Positions 1 to 6,763 of a DNA stretch of 7,876 nt are shown here, piece by piece. The stretch is from Anaerolineales bacterium (GTDB lineage: Bacteria > Chloroflexota > Anaerolineae > Anaerolineales > E44-bin32). The translations under genes and the position numbers were made by a program. Position 1 is the first letter of the stretch. The number at the start of each line of letters is the position of its first letter. The notes beneath the pieces are model-generated. The model was given only the letters and a program-made list of their open reading frames with translations. It made no database searches and was not told the DNA's origin. Where the stretch lies: positions 1-7,876 of the forward strand of contig JAGLGG010000224.1 of the NCBI GenBank assembly GCA_023144145.1. Reading direction: 5' to 3'.

Positions 1-84
1 GGCGTGAAATACAGTTCGCTTCGTAGGACCTCCTCCACCATGGAGGAAGCGTTCATTTCACTCGTGAGACGGAGCGAAGGCTGA
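1..84 (+). CDS. ABC transporter ATP-binding protein, C-terminal end only (partial)
   Basis: The window opens inside a reading frame with no start; its last 27 codons end at TGA 82-84. The tail reads STMEEAFISLVRRSEG. This matches the typical C-terminal end of DrrA/YbhF-type ABC ATPases, usually of the form PSLEDVFISLVR. The complete ATPase later in this operon ends in nearly the same way (EPSLEDVFISCMR). The stop lies one base before the ATG of permease A, so the two genes are almost certainly co-transcribed and translationally coupled. By inference this is the first of two separate ATPases for the exporter, equivalent to one half of the fused double ATPase YbhF/RbbA. The Walker and signature motifs lie outside the window, so only family membership and position can be claimed. 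Confidence 0.8.
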   Translation, partial: GVKYSSLRRTSSTMEEAFISLVRRSEG

Positions 85-85
85 T

Positions 86-1219
86 ATGTCATTGCGTCAT
101 ATCTGGGCAGTGGCTCTCAAGGAATTGCGCTACATTCAACGCGATCGCGCTACTCTCATACTGGTGATGCTTTCACCAACCTTCGTGCTTTTTATGCTTG
201 CCTACGCTGTGACAGCAGATATTGAGCACGTTCCGATCGGCGTCCTCGACCTTGACCGGACCAGAACCTCACGAACCTTCATCCAGCAAGTAACCATTGG
301 GGATGATTTAGACCTATTTGCTTATGCAAAGTCAATGCACGATCTCGAAGATTTATTACTGCGTGAAGATATTCGCGTGGCAGTGATCATCCCGCCCGGG
401 TTTGAACAGGAATTACATGCAATGCGGGGGATGCCTTTACAGGTGATTGTGGATGGGACAGAGCCCCAAACTGGCGGGTTTGCTGTTAATCGCATCGGGT
501 CACGAGCTGAGGTTTTTGCATTAGAACAACTCTCCAATGCATTGTTGGTTCAAGGGATCGAATCTGAAAGCCTCACCCCCCTCGATCTGAGTATCCGCTC
601 CTGGTTTAATCCTAACCTTGAAGCACATGTAGACTTAATCCCAGGCATTCTCTCGATGGTTCTGGGGCTCCCGGGAATGTCTGTGGCATTAACTTTGGCG
701 AGAGAGCGGGAGCATGGAACGCTTGAACAGTTGCTAGCCACACCCATTGGACGGACGGAGTTGTTGCTTGGAAAAATGGGCCCTTACATGATTGGTGGCC
801 TTATCAATGCTTTACTCACAACTCTAGTTGCGATTATCTGGTTTGACGTTCCTTTCAATGGCAACTTCCACCTCTTCTTGGGTCTCTCCACGATCTTCTT
901 CTTTGCGTTACTCAGTATGGGAATGATTATCGGGGTGTTCATTCGAACGCAAGCTGGCGCCATGGCGCTATCTTTTCTTGTTGTTTTTCTTCCTGGTTTC
1001 TTCTTAACTGGCATCTTCTTCCCGTTGGTTGCGATGCCAGGAATCGTTCGCATGGAAGCTATGGCTCTGCCCGGGTCACATTATGCTGTCATCACGCGAG
1101 GAATTTTTACCATAGGAGTAGGCATAGACATCCTTTGGCCAAATGCGGTCGCCATGTTCGTGTTGGGTTGTGTTTTTACAGGGATAGCAGCTCTGTTTTT
1201 CAAGAAGAAGTTGGCATGA
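86..1219 (+). CDS. ABC-2 type transporter permease A (YbhS/YbhR/YhhJ-like)
   Basis: This is an inner-membrane permease subunit of an ABC exporter, 377 aa, a normal length for the family. One membrane segment lies near residues 22-43. A large extracytoplasmic domain follows (about 44-182), containing IIPPGFE at 101-107 and WFNP at 173-176, both typical of YhhJ/YbhR-type permeases. About five more hydrophobic segments follow (about 183-205, 232-253, 261-286, 292-318, 347-372). The stretch REREHGTLEQLLATPI at 206-221 is the conserved cytoplasmic loop that contacts the ATPase. The ATG at 86 is preceded by GAAGG at 76-80, spaced five bases, and follows the upstream ATPase stop by one base. The stop overlaps the permease B start (ATGA). 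The substrate cannot be read from the sequence; drugs, lipids and glycolipids are known cargoes of related systems. Confidence 0.93.
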   Translation: MSLRHIWAVALKELRYIQRDRATLILVMLSPTFVLFMLAYAVTADIEHVPIGVLDLDRTRTSRTFIQQVTIGDDLDLFAYAKSMHDLEDLLLREDIRVAVIIPPGFEQELHAMRGMPLQVIVDGTEPQTGGFAVNRIGSRAEVFALEQLSNALLVQGIESESLTPLDLSIRSWFNPNLEAHVDLIPGILSMVLGLPGMSVALTLAREREHGTLEQLLATPIGRTELLLGKMGPYMIGGLINALLTTLVAIIWFDVPFNGNFHLFLGLSTIFFFALLSMGMIIGVFIRTQAGAMALSFLVVFLPGFFLTGIFFPLVAMPGIVRMEAMALPGSHYAVITRGIFTIGVGIDILWPNAVAMFVLGCVFTGIAALFFKKKLA

Positions 1220-2340
1220 TTGGGAGAATCTGGGCTCTTATCGTAAAAGAATTCATCCACCTCCGAAGGGATTGGTGGCTGCCTGCGTTCATGCTCATCG
1301 GAGGCGTTTTCGAGCTGCTGCTAATTGGCTGGGCAACCTCCAGACCGATTACCAATATCCCTCTGATGGTTTTAGATCAAGATCAAACCGCAATTAGCCG
1401 GGAGATCCTTGAAGTGTTGGAAAATACGACCACATTTCAACTGTCCGAATGGACCCAGGATTTTAATACGATTGAAAATGCAATGGAGCATGGTGCAATA
1501 AATGCCGCCCTGATCATACCTCCAGGGTTTGAACGACAGTTCAATGCCTTGAGGGGTAAACCGAACCTGATGGTTTTATTGAATGGTTCGGAAAGTGTGG
1601 CGGCAACGGCTGCCCTCCGAGCTGTGGAGGGTGTTGGTCGCACGTTCAGTGAGCGAATGGTTGTGCAGCGGTTGAATTTTACGGAAGGGACCTTTGAATC
1701 CTTTGCTCCCAGCGTTCGTGTGTGGTTTAACGAATCTCTCAGTGAGGCCCTATACACCGTTCCCGCAGAATTGGGACTCATGTTGGAGTTCACGGTCTTG
1801 ATATTTGCAGCCCTATCCTTCTCGCGCGAACGAGAATTAGGTACGCTGGAACAGCTTCTGGTTATGCCGTTCTCTTCTTTCGAGATCATTGTGGGTAAAG
1901 CTCTACCGGTTGTGATCATTGCATTTGCAGATTTCGTTTTGATGCTCTCGCTCATATCGCTTGCATTTGAGGTGCCAATTCGAGGGTCCCTTACCCTTCT
2001 GATGCTGATAGGGGTTGGGTATATTTTCGTTGAACTTGGGAAGGGGCTGGTGATATCCGTGAGTTCTCGAACACAACAGCAAGCATTTTTGATGGTAATA
2101 ATGATTGGGATGGTCGATATTATGTTCACGGGCTATACGGTGCCAGTGGAATCGATGCCGAAAGCCCTTCAAGCATTTGCCAATATTATCCCAGCATATC
2201 ACTGGTTGAAGATATTTAGAGGCATCACACTCAAGGGTGTTGGAGTTGAAGTTCTCTGGCCAAACATCTTGGCATTGGCATTACTGGGTCTGGTGATCGG
2301 TGGATTTTCCATTCGTTTTGTCCGAAGGGGATTGAGCTAG
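1216..2340 (+). CDS. ABC-2 type transporter permease B (YbhS/YbhR/YhhJ-like)
   Basis: This is the second permease of the exporter, 374 aa and homologous to permease A. It has one N-terminal membrane segment (about 21-40), an extracytoplasmic domain with IIPPGFE at 100-106 and WFNE at 170-173, and about five C-terminal membrane segments. It repeats the ATPase-contact loop as RERELGTLEQLLVMPF at 204-219. The frame is open upstream to 1135, but that extension (27 residues) is polar and overlaps permease A. The ATG at 1216 shares the ATGA with the permease A stop, gives the usual N-terminus (WALIVKEFIHLRRD, like WAVALKELRYIQRD in permease A), and has AGAAG a few bases upstream. Adjacent homologous but divergent permeases suggest a heterodimeric pore, as proposed for YbhS-YbhR. 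The stop TAG lies within the ribosome binding site of the next gene. Confidence 0.93.
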   Translation: MIGRIWALIVKEFIHLRRDWWLPAFMLIGGVFELLLIGWATSRPITNIPLMVLDQDQTAISREILEVLENTTTFQLSEWTQDFNTIENAMEHGAINAALIIPPGFERQFNALRGKPNLMVLLNGSESVAATAALRAVEGVGRTFSERMVVQRLNFTEGTFESFAPSVRVWFNESLSEALYTVPAELGLMLEFTVLIFAALSFSRERELGTLEQLLVMPFSSFEIIVGKALPVVIIAFADFVLMLSLISLAFEVPIRGSLTLLMLIGVGYIFVELGKGLVISVSSRTQQQAFLMVIMIGMVDIMFTGYTVPVESMPKALQAFANIIPAYHWLKIFRGITLKGVGVEVLWPNILALALLGLVIGGFSIRFVRRGLS

Positions 2341-2344
2341 GAGG
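2339..2344 (+). promoter_or_regulatory. Ribosome binding site supporting the TTG start of the ATPase
   Basis: AGGAGG lies four bases before TTG 2349 and overlaps the permease B stop codon. It is the strongest Shine-Dalgarno match in the window. No ATG or GTG occurs in the frame close to the expected N-terminus, so the site decides in favour of the rare TTG start. The spacing is slightly shorter than optimal. Confidence 0.7.
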
Positions 2345-2348
2345 TCTC

Positions 2349-3290
2349 TTGACATCCACAAGTGAAATTGTCGTTGCGAAAGATCTGGTGAAACGGTTTG
2401 GAGATTTCACCGCGGTGGATGGAATTAATTTTACGGTCCGCCGGGGAGAAATATTCGGCTTCCTAGGGCCGAATGGATCAGGGAAGACTACGACGATTCG
2501 AATGATGTTGGGTTTGCTGAGGCCGACGGAAGGATCGGTAAGAACACTCGATGTGGATGTTTCCGAGGAGCCTGAGCAAATACGACCGAAAATTGGATAC
2601 ATGTCGCAGAAATTCAGCCTATACAACGACTTAACTGTGTCGGAAAATCTTCGCTTTTACGGACGTGTTTATGGCCTTCGAAATCGAGAATTACTCGAAG
2701 GGGTAAAGAAGGCCTCGAAAATGGCAGGTTTGGCCGGGCGTGAAGATGAACGCACGAGCGATCTTTCGGGGGGTTGGAGACAACGTCTAGCCCTTGCGGC
2801 TGCAATCATGCATGACCCTGAATTATTGGTTCTCGATGAGCCAACGGCTGGCGTGGACCCAGTGTCGAGGAGAGTATTTTGGGACTTGCTCTATGACTTG
2901 GTAGTGTTGGACACGACAGTTTTTGTTACCACGCACTACATGGAGGAAGCCGAACATTGCCAACGCCTGGCCTTTATTCAGAGTGGAAAGATTATTGCCG
3001 CGGGTACTCTGCACGAAATTAAAGAAAATGTGATGGAAGGCCAGGTGTTGGAGTTGTCCCCCGATGACCCCGATCGAGCTGTGTCAGTCCTGCGATCTGC
3101 CCGAGATACAGGTCGATTGCAAATTAAGGAAATCGCTCTTTATGGTGCATTGGTCCACGTGGTCGTGGATGATCCTGAGAAACAGTATGTAGAGATTGTC
3201 ACAGAGTTGGGAAGAGCGGGAATTCATCCGGGGAGCAGTTCATATGTTGAACCTTCCCTGGAGGATGTGTTTATCTCCTGCATGCGTTAG
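2349..3290 (+). CDS. ABC transporter ATP-binding protein (DrrA/YbhF-type)
   Basis: This is the cytoplasmic ATPase that powers the exporter, 313 aa and apparently intact. Walker A GPNGSGKTT is at 40-48, the Q-loop glutamine at 87 (MSQ), and the signature LSGGW at 139-143. Walker B LLVLDEP is at 159-165 with the catalytic Glu at 164, and the H-loop His is at 196 (TTH). The signature has Trp where classical ABC proteins have Gln. Trp in this position, followed by RQRLALA, is usual in the RbbA/YbhF exporter branch, so it is not a defect. Residues from about 230 form the extra C-terminal domain of DrrA-like ATPases, ending EPSLEDVFIS. It starts at TTG with AGGAGG just upstream and follows permease B by eight bases. 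With the ATPase ending at 84, it would give the exporter two nucleotide-binding subunits. Confidence 0.95.
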   Translation: MTSTSEIVVAKDLVKRFGDFTAVDGINFTVRRGEIFGFLGPNGSGKTTTIRMMLGLLRPTEGSVRTLDVDVSEEPEQIRPKIGYMSQKFSLYNDLTVSENLRFYGRVYGLRNRELLEGVKKASKMAGLAGREDERTSDLSGGWRQRLALAAAIMHDPELLVLDEPTAGVDPVSRRVFWDLLYDLVVLDTTVFVTTHYMEEAEHCQRLAFIQSGKIIAAGTLHEIKENVMEGQVLELSPDDPDRAVSVLRSARDTGRLQIKEIALYGALVHVVVDDPEKQYVEIVTELGRAGIHPGSSSYVEPSLEDVFISCMR

Positions 3291-3298
3291 AAACACAG

Positions 3299-3331
3299 GT
3301 TCTCAGAACGAGCATTGTCATGATAATGACA
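3299..3331 (+). promoter_or_regulatory. Candidate internal promoter with overlapping palindrome (operator-like)
   Basis: The ATPase-adaptor gap is the only long one in the operon (67 nt, 3291-3357). It contains TTCTCA at 3300-3305, 16 bases, then GATAAT at 3322-3327. These match the sigma-70 consensus at four and five of six positions. The -10 lies inside a near-palindrome, 3313-3328 (CATTGTCATGATAATG), in which seven of eight base pairs match around a central CATG. An alternative hairpin pairs TGTCAT (3316-3321) with ATGACA (3326-3331). A transcript from here would begin near 3334 and leave a short leader before the ribosome binding site at 3349. The geometry suits a promoter blocked by a dimeric repressor, giving separate control of the adaptors and hydrolase. 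Chance cannot be excluded. Confidence 0.35.
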
Positions 3332-3348
3332 TGGGAATAAAGAAAATT

Positions 3349-3352
3349 GAGG
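3349..3352 (+). promoter_or_regulatory. Ribosome binding site deciding the start of adaptor 1
   Basis: GAGG (within TTGAGGT) lies five bases before ATG 3358. The other in-frame candidates, ATG 3331 and the far-upstream TTG 3196 inside the ATPase gene, have no comparable site. The site therefore supports starting translation right before the hydrophobic anchor. Confidence 0.6.
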
Positions 3353-3357
3353 TCCAA

Positions 3358-4380
3358 ATGAGAAGAGCAACGGTCATCACCCTCTTGATCATACTGATAA
3401 TTCTTGTCATCGCAGGATTCTTTATCACCGATCCAGAGCTCGGTGATCAGATACTGGTTGACTTGGGCTTGAGCGAGCCGGTACAAGAAGGCTATGTGCT
3501 TTCCGGTCTGATTGAAGCTCAAGTGACTTATCTATCGAGTGAGAACGGGGGCCGGTTGGAGCAGGTTTTGACTGCAGAAGGGGATGCGGTCGAGCAAGGG
3601 GAGGATTTAATATTTCTCGATCAATCATTACTCGAGCCGGTTTATGACGCAGCTGTTGCGCGCCTTGATTTCGCCCAGGCGCAGTTGGAGATGGTTGAAT
3701 CAGGGCCTCGTGATGTAGATTTGGATGTCGTGGAAGCTGGAGTACATCTGGCGGAGGCAGTAAAGCAAGCGGCATTTATCGCTTTGGAGGATGCTCGTGA
3801 CTATGAACCATTTAGGCTGCGGGATGAGCAAATATCCATCGCACAAGCAGTTCTAGATCAAGCAGATGCAAACCTACTCATTGCCGAATCAACATTGGAG
3901 CGATTGCGAGTTGGAGCAACCGAGGCAGAAATTGATTCGGTCGAGGCATTGGTAGAGGCGTCTGAGGCAGAGGTCACCCGGTTCGAAGTGATGATCGACA
4001 AGCAAACGATCGTCGCTCCTTTGGACGCTGTCGTGCTTGACATATTCCTTTCGCCTGGTGAAGTCGCAATTCCTGGTCAACCGCTCCTTTCTCTCACGAA
4101 CCTCAATGAACTTCAAGTCACTGTATATGTTCCAGAGTTTGATCTAAATTGGGTTTCCGTTGGTGAGCTTATAGAGGTCCGATTTAGCGCTTATCCGGAT
4201 AAGCAGTACGCTGGAGTTGTTGTTCATATTTCTGATCGTGCGGAATTTACCCCTCGCAATGTTCAAACGCCTGATGAGAGGGTTATCCTCGTTTTCGCCG
4301 TAAAAATTCGAATTGCTAACCCTGGAGGTGACCTGAAACCTGGTTTGACGGTAGATGTCATTTTCGGGGGTGAATCATGA
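3358..4380 (+). CDS. HlyD/YbhG-family membrane-fusion adaptor 1, membrane-anchored
   Basis: This is the periplasmic adaptor of the exporter, 340 aa from ATG 3358. A single N-terminal membrane anchor covers about residues 5-23, with Arg-Arg before it and no lipobox Cys. The first half of the biotinyl-lipoyl-like domain follows (about 46-90, with SSENGGRLEQV at 60-70). An Ala/Glu-rich helical hairpin, probably coiled coil, covers about 92-212. The second lipoyl half (about 216-247) and the beta-barrel and membrane-proximal domains complete the protein. The stretch AEFTPRNVQTPDERV at 295-309 is a hallmark of YbhG/YhiI-type adaptors of ABC exporters. The frame is open back to 3196, but that extension overlaps the ATPase gene and lacks a ribosome binding site. 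The stop overlaps the start of adaptor 2 (ATGA), and the two adaptors are homologous. Confidence 0.92.
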   Translation: MRRATVITLLIILIILVIAGFFITDPELGDQILVDLGLSEPVQEGYVLSGLIEAQVTYLSSENGGRLEQVLTAEGDAVEQGEDLIFLDQSLLEPVYDAAVARLDFAQAQLEMVESGPRDVDLDVVEAGVHLAEAVKQAAFIALEDARDYEPFRLRDEQISIAQAVLDQADANLLIAESTLERLRVGATEAEIDSVEALVEASEAEVTRFEVMIDKQTIVAPLDAVVLDIFLSPGEVAIPGQPLLSLTNLNELQVTVYVPEFDLNWVSVGELIEVRFSAYPDKQYAGVVVHISDRAEFTPRNVQTPDERVILVFAVKIRIANPGGDLKPGLTVDVIFGGES

Positions 4381-5354
4381 ATCGAATCCGAGTCAGGTTC
4401 GGGGTAATAGTTCTTTTGCTGGTTACAGTTGTTTCGTGTAGCGATCAAACTAGAGAGGCAACCGGGACAATCAATGCAACGGGGTTTGTTGAAGGACGCT
4501 CCTTCACGGTGATTTCTTTGTACGGTGGTACTGTTGATGCAGTGCTTGTGGATCAAGGAGCCGAGGTCACAAAGGATCAAGAGTTATTGAGTTTGGATGA
4601 TACAGCATTCGTGCAACTGCTCAATCAAGCTCAAGCAGGTGTGGATGCAGCACAGGCTGGCGGAAATGTTTTAATCGAGCAGCCGCAAGAACGAGATATC
4701 GATGAAGCCGAGGCGATGCTGGCAATTGCAGAAGCAGAGCTGGATGCAGCTGTCGCAGCAGTGGAGTTGTTGGAATCTATCTATTTGCCCATCGATCCTC
4801 CTGACAATGAACTACATGTGGCCGAATCCACGGTAGCCATAGCGGAGGCAGGTGTTGAACTTGCCAGAGCAAACTTAAACCAAGTTAAAGCTGGTCCACT
4901 GGAGGGTGAGATCAGGATGGCCGAGGCATCCCTTAGGGAAGGTAGAGCACACTTGAGGTTGGTGGAGCGACAGATGGAGGAGTTCTCACTATTAAGTCCA
5001 ACAGAAGGGGTCGTTGCCGAAATCCTCGTACGAATGGGTGAAATCGTTGCACCGGGCGCGCCGGTAGCTCGAATTCTAGATCCCACCTACACCTCTGTGA
5101 AGGTATATGTACCAGAACAACAGGTAGCCTTGTTGAAAGTGGGGGATAGCGTCACAATCACAGCGGATGCCTATGCGGATGAAACCTTTGAAGGCTCACT
5201 GATTAGAATCTCTGACCAAGCCCAGTTCACACCCACCTTGGTGCTGACCGAGGAAGAGAGAGTGAAGTTGGTCTTCGAGGTTGAAATCCGTATTGACAGT
5301 GGAATCGGCAAGATCAAACCAGGGATGCCGGTTGATGTGGAGATTCAACTGTGA
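4377..5354 (+). CDS. HlyD/YbhG-family membrane-fusion adaptor 2, predicted lipoprotein
   Basis: This is a second adaptor, 325 aa, related to adaptor 1 along its length. A signal peptide (basic start RIRVR, hydrophobic 8-19) ends in the lipobox VVSC with Cys at 21, so signal peptidase II cleavage and lipidation are expected. Lipoyl halves lie around 33-78 and 205-235, separated by an Ala/Glu-rich helical region (about 79-200) that is broken by PIDPP at 138-142. The barrel and C-terminal part has RISDQAQFTP at 277-286 and KLVFEVEIRI at 297-306, the counterparts of HISDRAEFTP and ILVFAVKIRI in adaptor 1. The residue after the Cys is Ser, which under the proteobacterial Lol rule would not signal inner-membrane retention; that rule may not hold in this organism. 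Starts within ATGA of adaptor 1 after GGGGGTGA; ends overlapping the hydrolase GTG start. Confidence 0.92.
   Translation: MNRIRVRFGVIVLLLVTVVSCSDQTREATGTINATGFVEGRSFTVISLYGGTVDAVLVDQGAEVTKDQELLSLDDTAFVQLLNQAQAGVDAAQAGGNVLIEQPQERDIDEAEAMLAIAEAELDAAVAAVELLESIYLPIDPPDNELHVAESTVAIAEAGVELARANLNQVKAGPLEGEIRMAEASLREGRAHLRLVERQMEEFSLLSPTEGVVAEILVRMGEIVAPGAPVARILDPTYTSVKVYVPEQQVALLKVGDSVTITADAYADETFEGSLIRISDQAQFTPTLVLTEEERVKLVFEVEIRIDSGIGKIKPGMPVDVEIQL
5339..5342 (+). promoter_or_regulatory. Ribosome binding site supporting the GTG start of the hydrolase
   Basis: GGAG (within GTGGAGATT) lies eight bases before GTG 5351, in the last codons of adaptor 2. The internal ATG at 5390 has only GTGGGA directly against it, with no spacer. 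The site therefore favours the GTG, which also forms a GTGA overlap with the adaptor 2 stop. Confidence 0.6.
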
Positions 5355-6763
5355 GGTCCTTAGAGATCATCATAATCATCATCGTGGGAATGAACTTACT
5401 CAAACCCATTGTGCGGCGATTAGTAGTCGGAAAGACGATTGAAATTGCAGCATTGATCGGAATGGGTTTCTTCGTTCTTCATCTCCTGTTGGAGGGCTAT
5501 CGTTGGCAAATGCTGCCCGTTTACCTATTTCTTGTGATATCAGCCATTTCGTCTATTGTTAATTGGCGTAGGCAGGGTGAAGATCCAGATCGCTCCATTC
5601 TGAAAGCGGGTATGAGACTGCTGCTCTTTCTTCTGATCCTCGTCCCAATTGTCGTTTTTCCAGTCCCAAACTTACAGGAGCCAAGTGGTGAATATAGCGT
5701 GGGGACGACGATCCTTTACATGCAGGATTTTTCGAGAGAAGAGATCTACACAGAGGACCCCTCTGATACTCGAGAGCTCAACGTCCAGATTTGGTATCCC
5801 GCCACGCTCGATGAGGGAGGAGTCCTGTCACCATATTTAGCGAACCTTGAGCTCGCAGGACCAGCTTTCGCGGATTTCTTGGGTCTTCCTACATTCGTTT
5901 TGAATCACGTAAATTTGGTGAAAACTCACTCGATACTTGATGCGCCCCTTGCTTCAGCAGGATCCCCCTTTCCGGTGCTGATTTTTTCCCATGGATGGGG
6001 CGGAACGCGCAGCCAGAGCACCTTCCTTATGGAGGAACTTGCCAGTCATGGTTATGTGATCGCTGCGATTGATCACCCCTACGGCGCGCTAGTTACGGTG
6101 TACCCGGATGGCAGTGTGGTGCTTCGGAAGGAAGAGATTCTTGCACATCAATCGCAAGACCAGCTCAATGTTCAATCAGCAAAGGAGTTGCTTTCCACCT
6201 GGACGGGAGATGTGCGCTTTGTATTAGATCAACTTGAGACAATGAATGCTTCAAGCGAAGGGAATTTGTTTACAAATAGTTTGGACCTTGAGAAGGTGGG
6301 TTTCTTTGGGCATTCGACCGGCGGAGGAAATGCGGTTCAATCCTGTTGGGTAGATACCCGTTGCGACGCAGGTCTTGCAATGGACGCCTGGTTGGAGCCT
6401 GTTGCCGAGGAAGTGATTGAAGATTCTGTAAATCAACCTTTTATGTTCTTGTGGAGCGAGGATTGGGGATCAGATGAGAACAAAGCGCTCTTTAATGATG
6501 TTTATGATGGACTAGACGGGCTGGGATACAGCCTCGCCATCGCTGGCACGCGCCATTACGATTTCAGTGATCTTCCATTGTTATCTCCATTGAGCCCATG
6601 GTTGGGATTAAAGGGCCCGATCGATGGCCGCCGGGTAATGGAAATTATCAGCGCTTATTCGGTGGCGTTTTTTGATGAGCAGTTGAAGGACGAAAGTAGT
6701 GAATTGCTAGTGGGCGTATCAGACAAATTCACTGAGGTGGATTTCGAGATGAAAGAGCCTTGA
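5351..6763 (+). CDS. Membrane-anchored alpha/beta hydrolase, PAF-acetylhydrolase isoform II-like
   Basis: This is a predicted serine esterase/lipase, 470 aa. The first 105 residues hold three or four hydrophobic segments (about 4-13, 30-48, 53-70, 87-106), followed by the start of the PAF-AH-like domain (SVGTTILYMQDFSR at 116-129, LNVQIWYPA at 143-151). The oxyanion-hole region is FSHGWGG at 212-218. The nucleophile elbow is GHSTGGG at 320-326, with Ser322. The acid is probably Asp345 in AMDAW, which corresponds to the DAW of human plasma PAF-AH, and the base is His402 in GTRHYDFSD. The order Ser-Asp-His and these motifs fit that family, whose members cleave short or oxidised acyl chains from phospholipids. 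By inference the catalytic domain sits outside the cytoplasm. It is the last operon gene, coupled to adaptor 2 by GTGA, suggesting a role with the exporter. Substrate unknown; a cutinase/dienelactone-hydrolase-like esterase is the alternative. Confidence 0.88.
   Translation: MRSLEIIIIIIVGMNLLKPIVRRLVVGKTIEIAALIGMGFFVLHLLLEGYRWQMLPVYLFLVISAISSIVNWRRQGEDPDRSILKAGMRLLLFLLILVPIVVFPVPNLQEPSGEYSVGTTILYMQDFSREEIYTEDPSDTRELNVQIWYPATLDEGGVLSPYLANLELAGPAFADFLGLPTFVLNHVNLVKTHSILDAPLASAGSPFPVLIFSHGWGGTRSQSTFLMEELASHGYVIAAIDHPYGALVTVYPDGSVVLRKEEILAHQSQDQLNVQSAKELLSTWTGDVRFVLDQLETMNASSEGNLFTNSLDLEKVGFFGHSTGGGNAVQSCWVDTRCDAGLAMDAWLEPVAEEVIEDSVNQPFMFLWSEDWGSDENKALFNDVYDGLDGLGYSLAIAGTRHYDFSDLPLLSPLSPWLGLKGPIDGRRVMEIISAYSVAFFDEQLKDESSELLVGVSDKFTEVDFEMKEP

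Noticed and set aside
31..47. Hairpin TCCTCCA-CCA-TGGAGGA that could hide a Shine-Dalgarno-like GGAGG
   Set aside because: It lies inside the coding end of the upstream ATPase, where GAG GAA encodes a conserved Glu pair, and is about 40 bases from the next start; probably coincidence.
1437..2129. 230-codon open frame on the minus strand within permease B
   Set aside because: Its translation is rich in Ser, Thr, Arg and Asn with no recognisable domain, and it lies wholly opposite a clear ABC-2 permease; a shadow frame.
3196..3357. N-terminal extension of adaptor 1 back to TTG 3196
   Set aside because: It overlaps the end of the ATPase gene, is polar ahead of the membrane anchor, and lacks a ribosome binding site; ATG 3358 has one.
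3425..3775. 116-codon minus-strand frame opposite adaptor 1
   Set aside because: Proline-, histidine- and arginine-rich translation of a shadow frame, with no domain and no plausible context.
5649..5840. 63-codon plus-strand frame inside the hydrolase gene
   Set aside because: It overlaps conserved PAF-AH-like residues in another frame and has no family features of its own.
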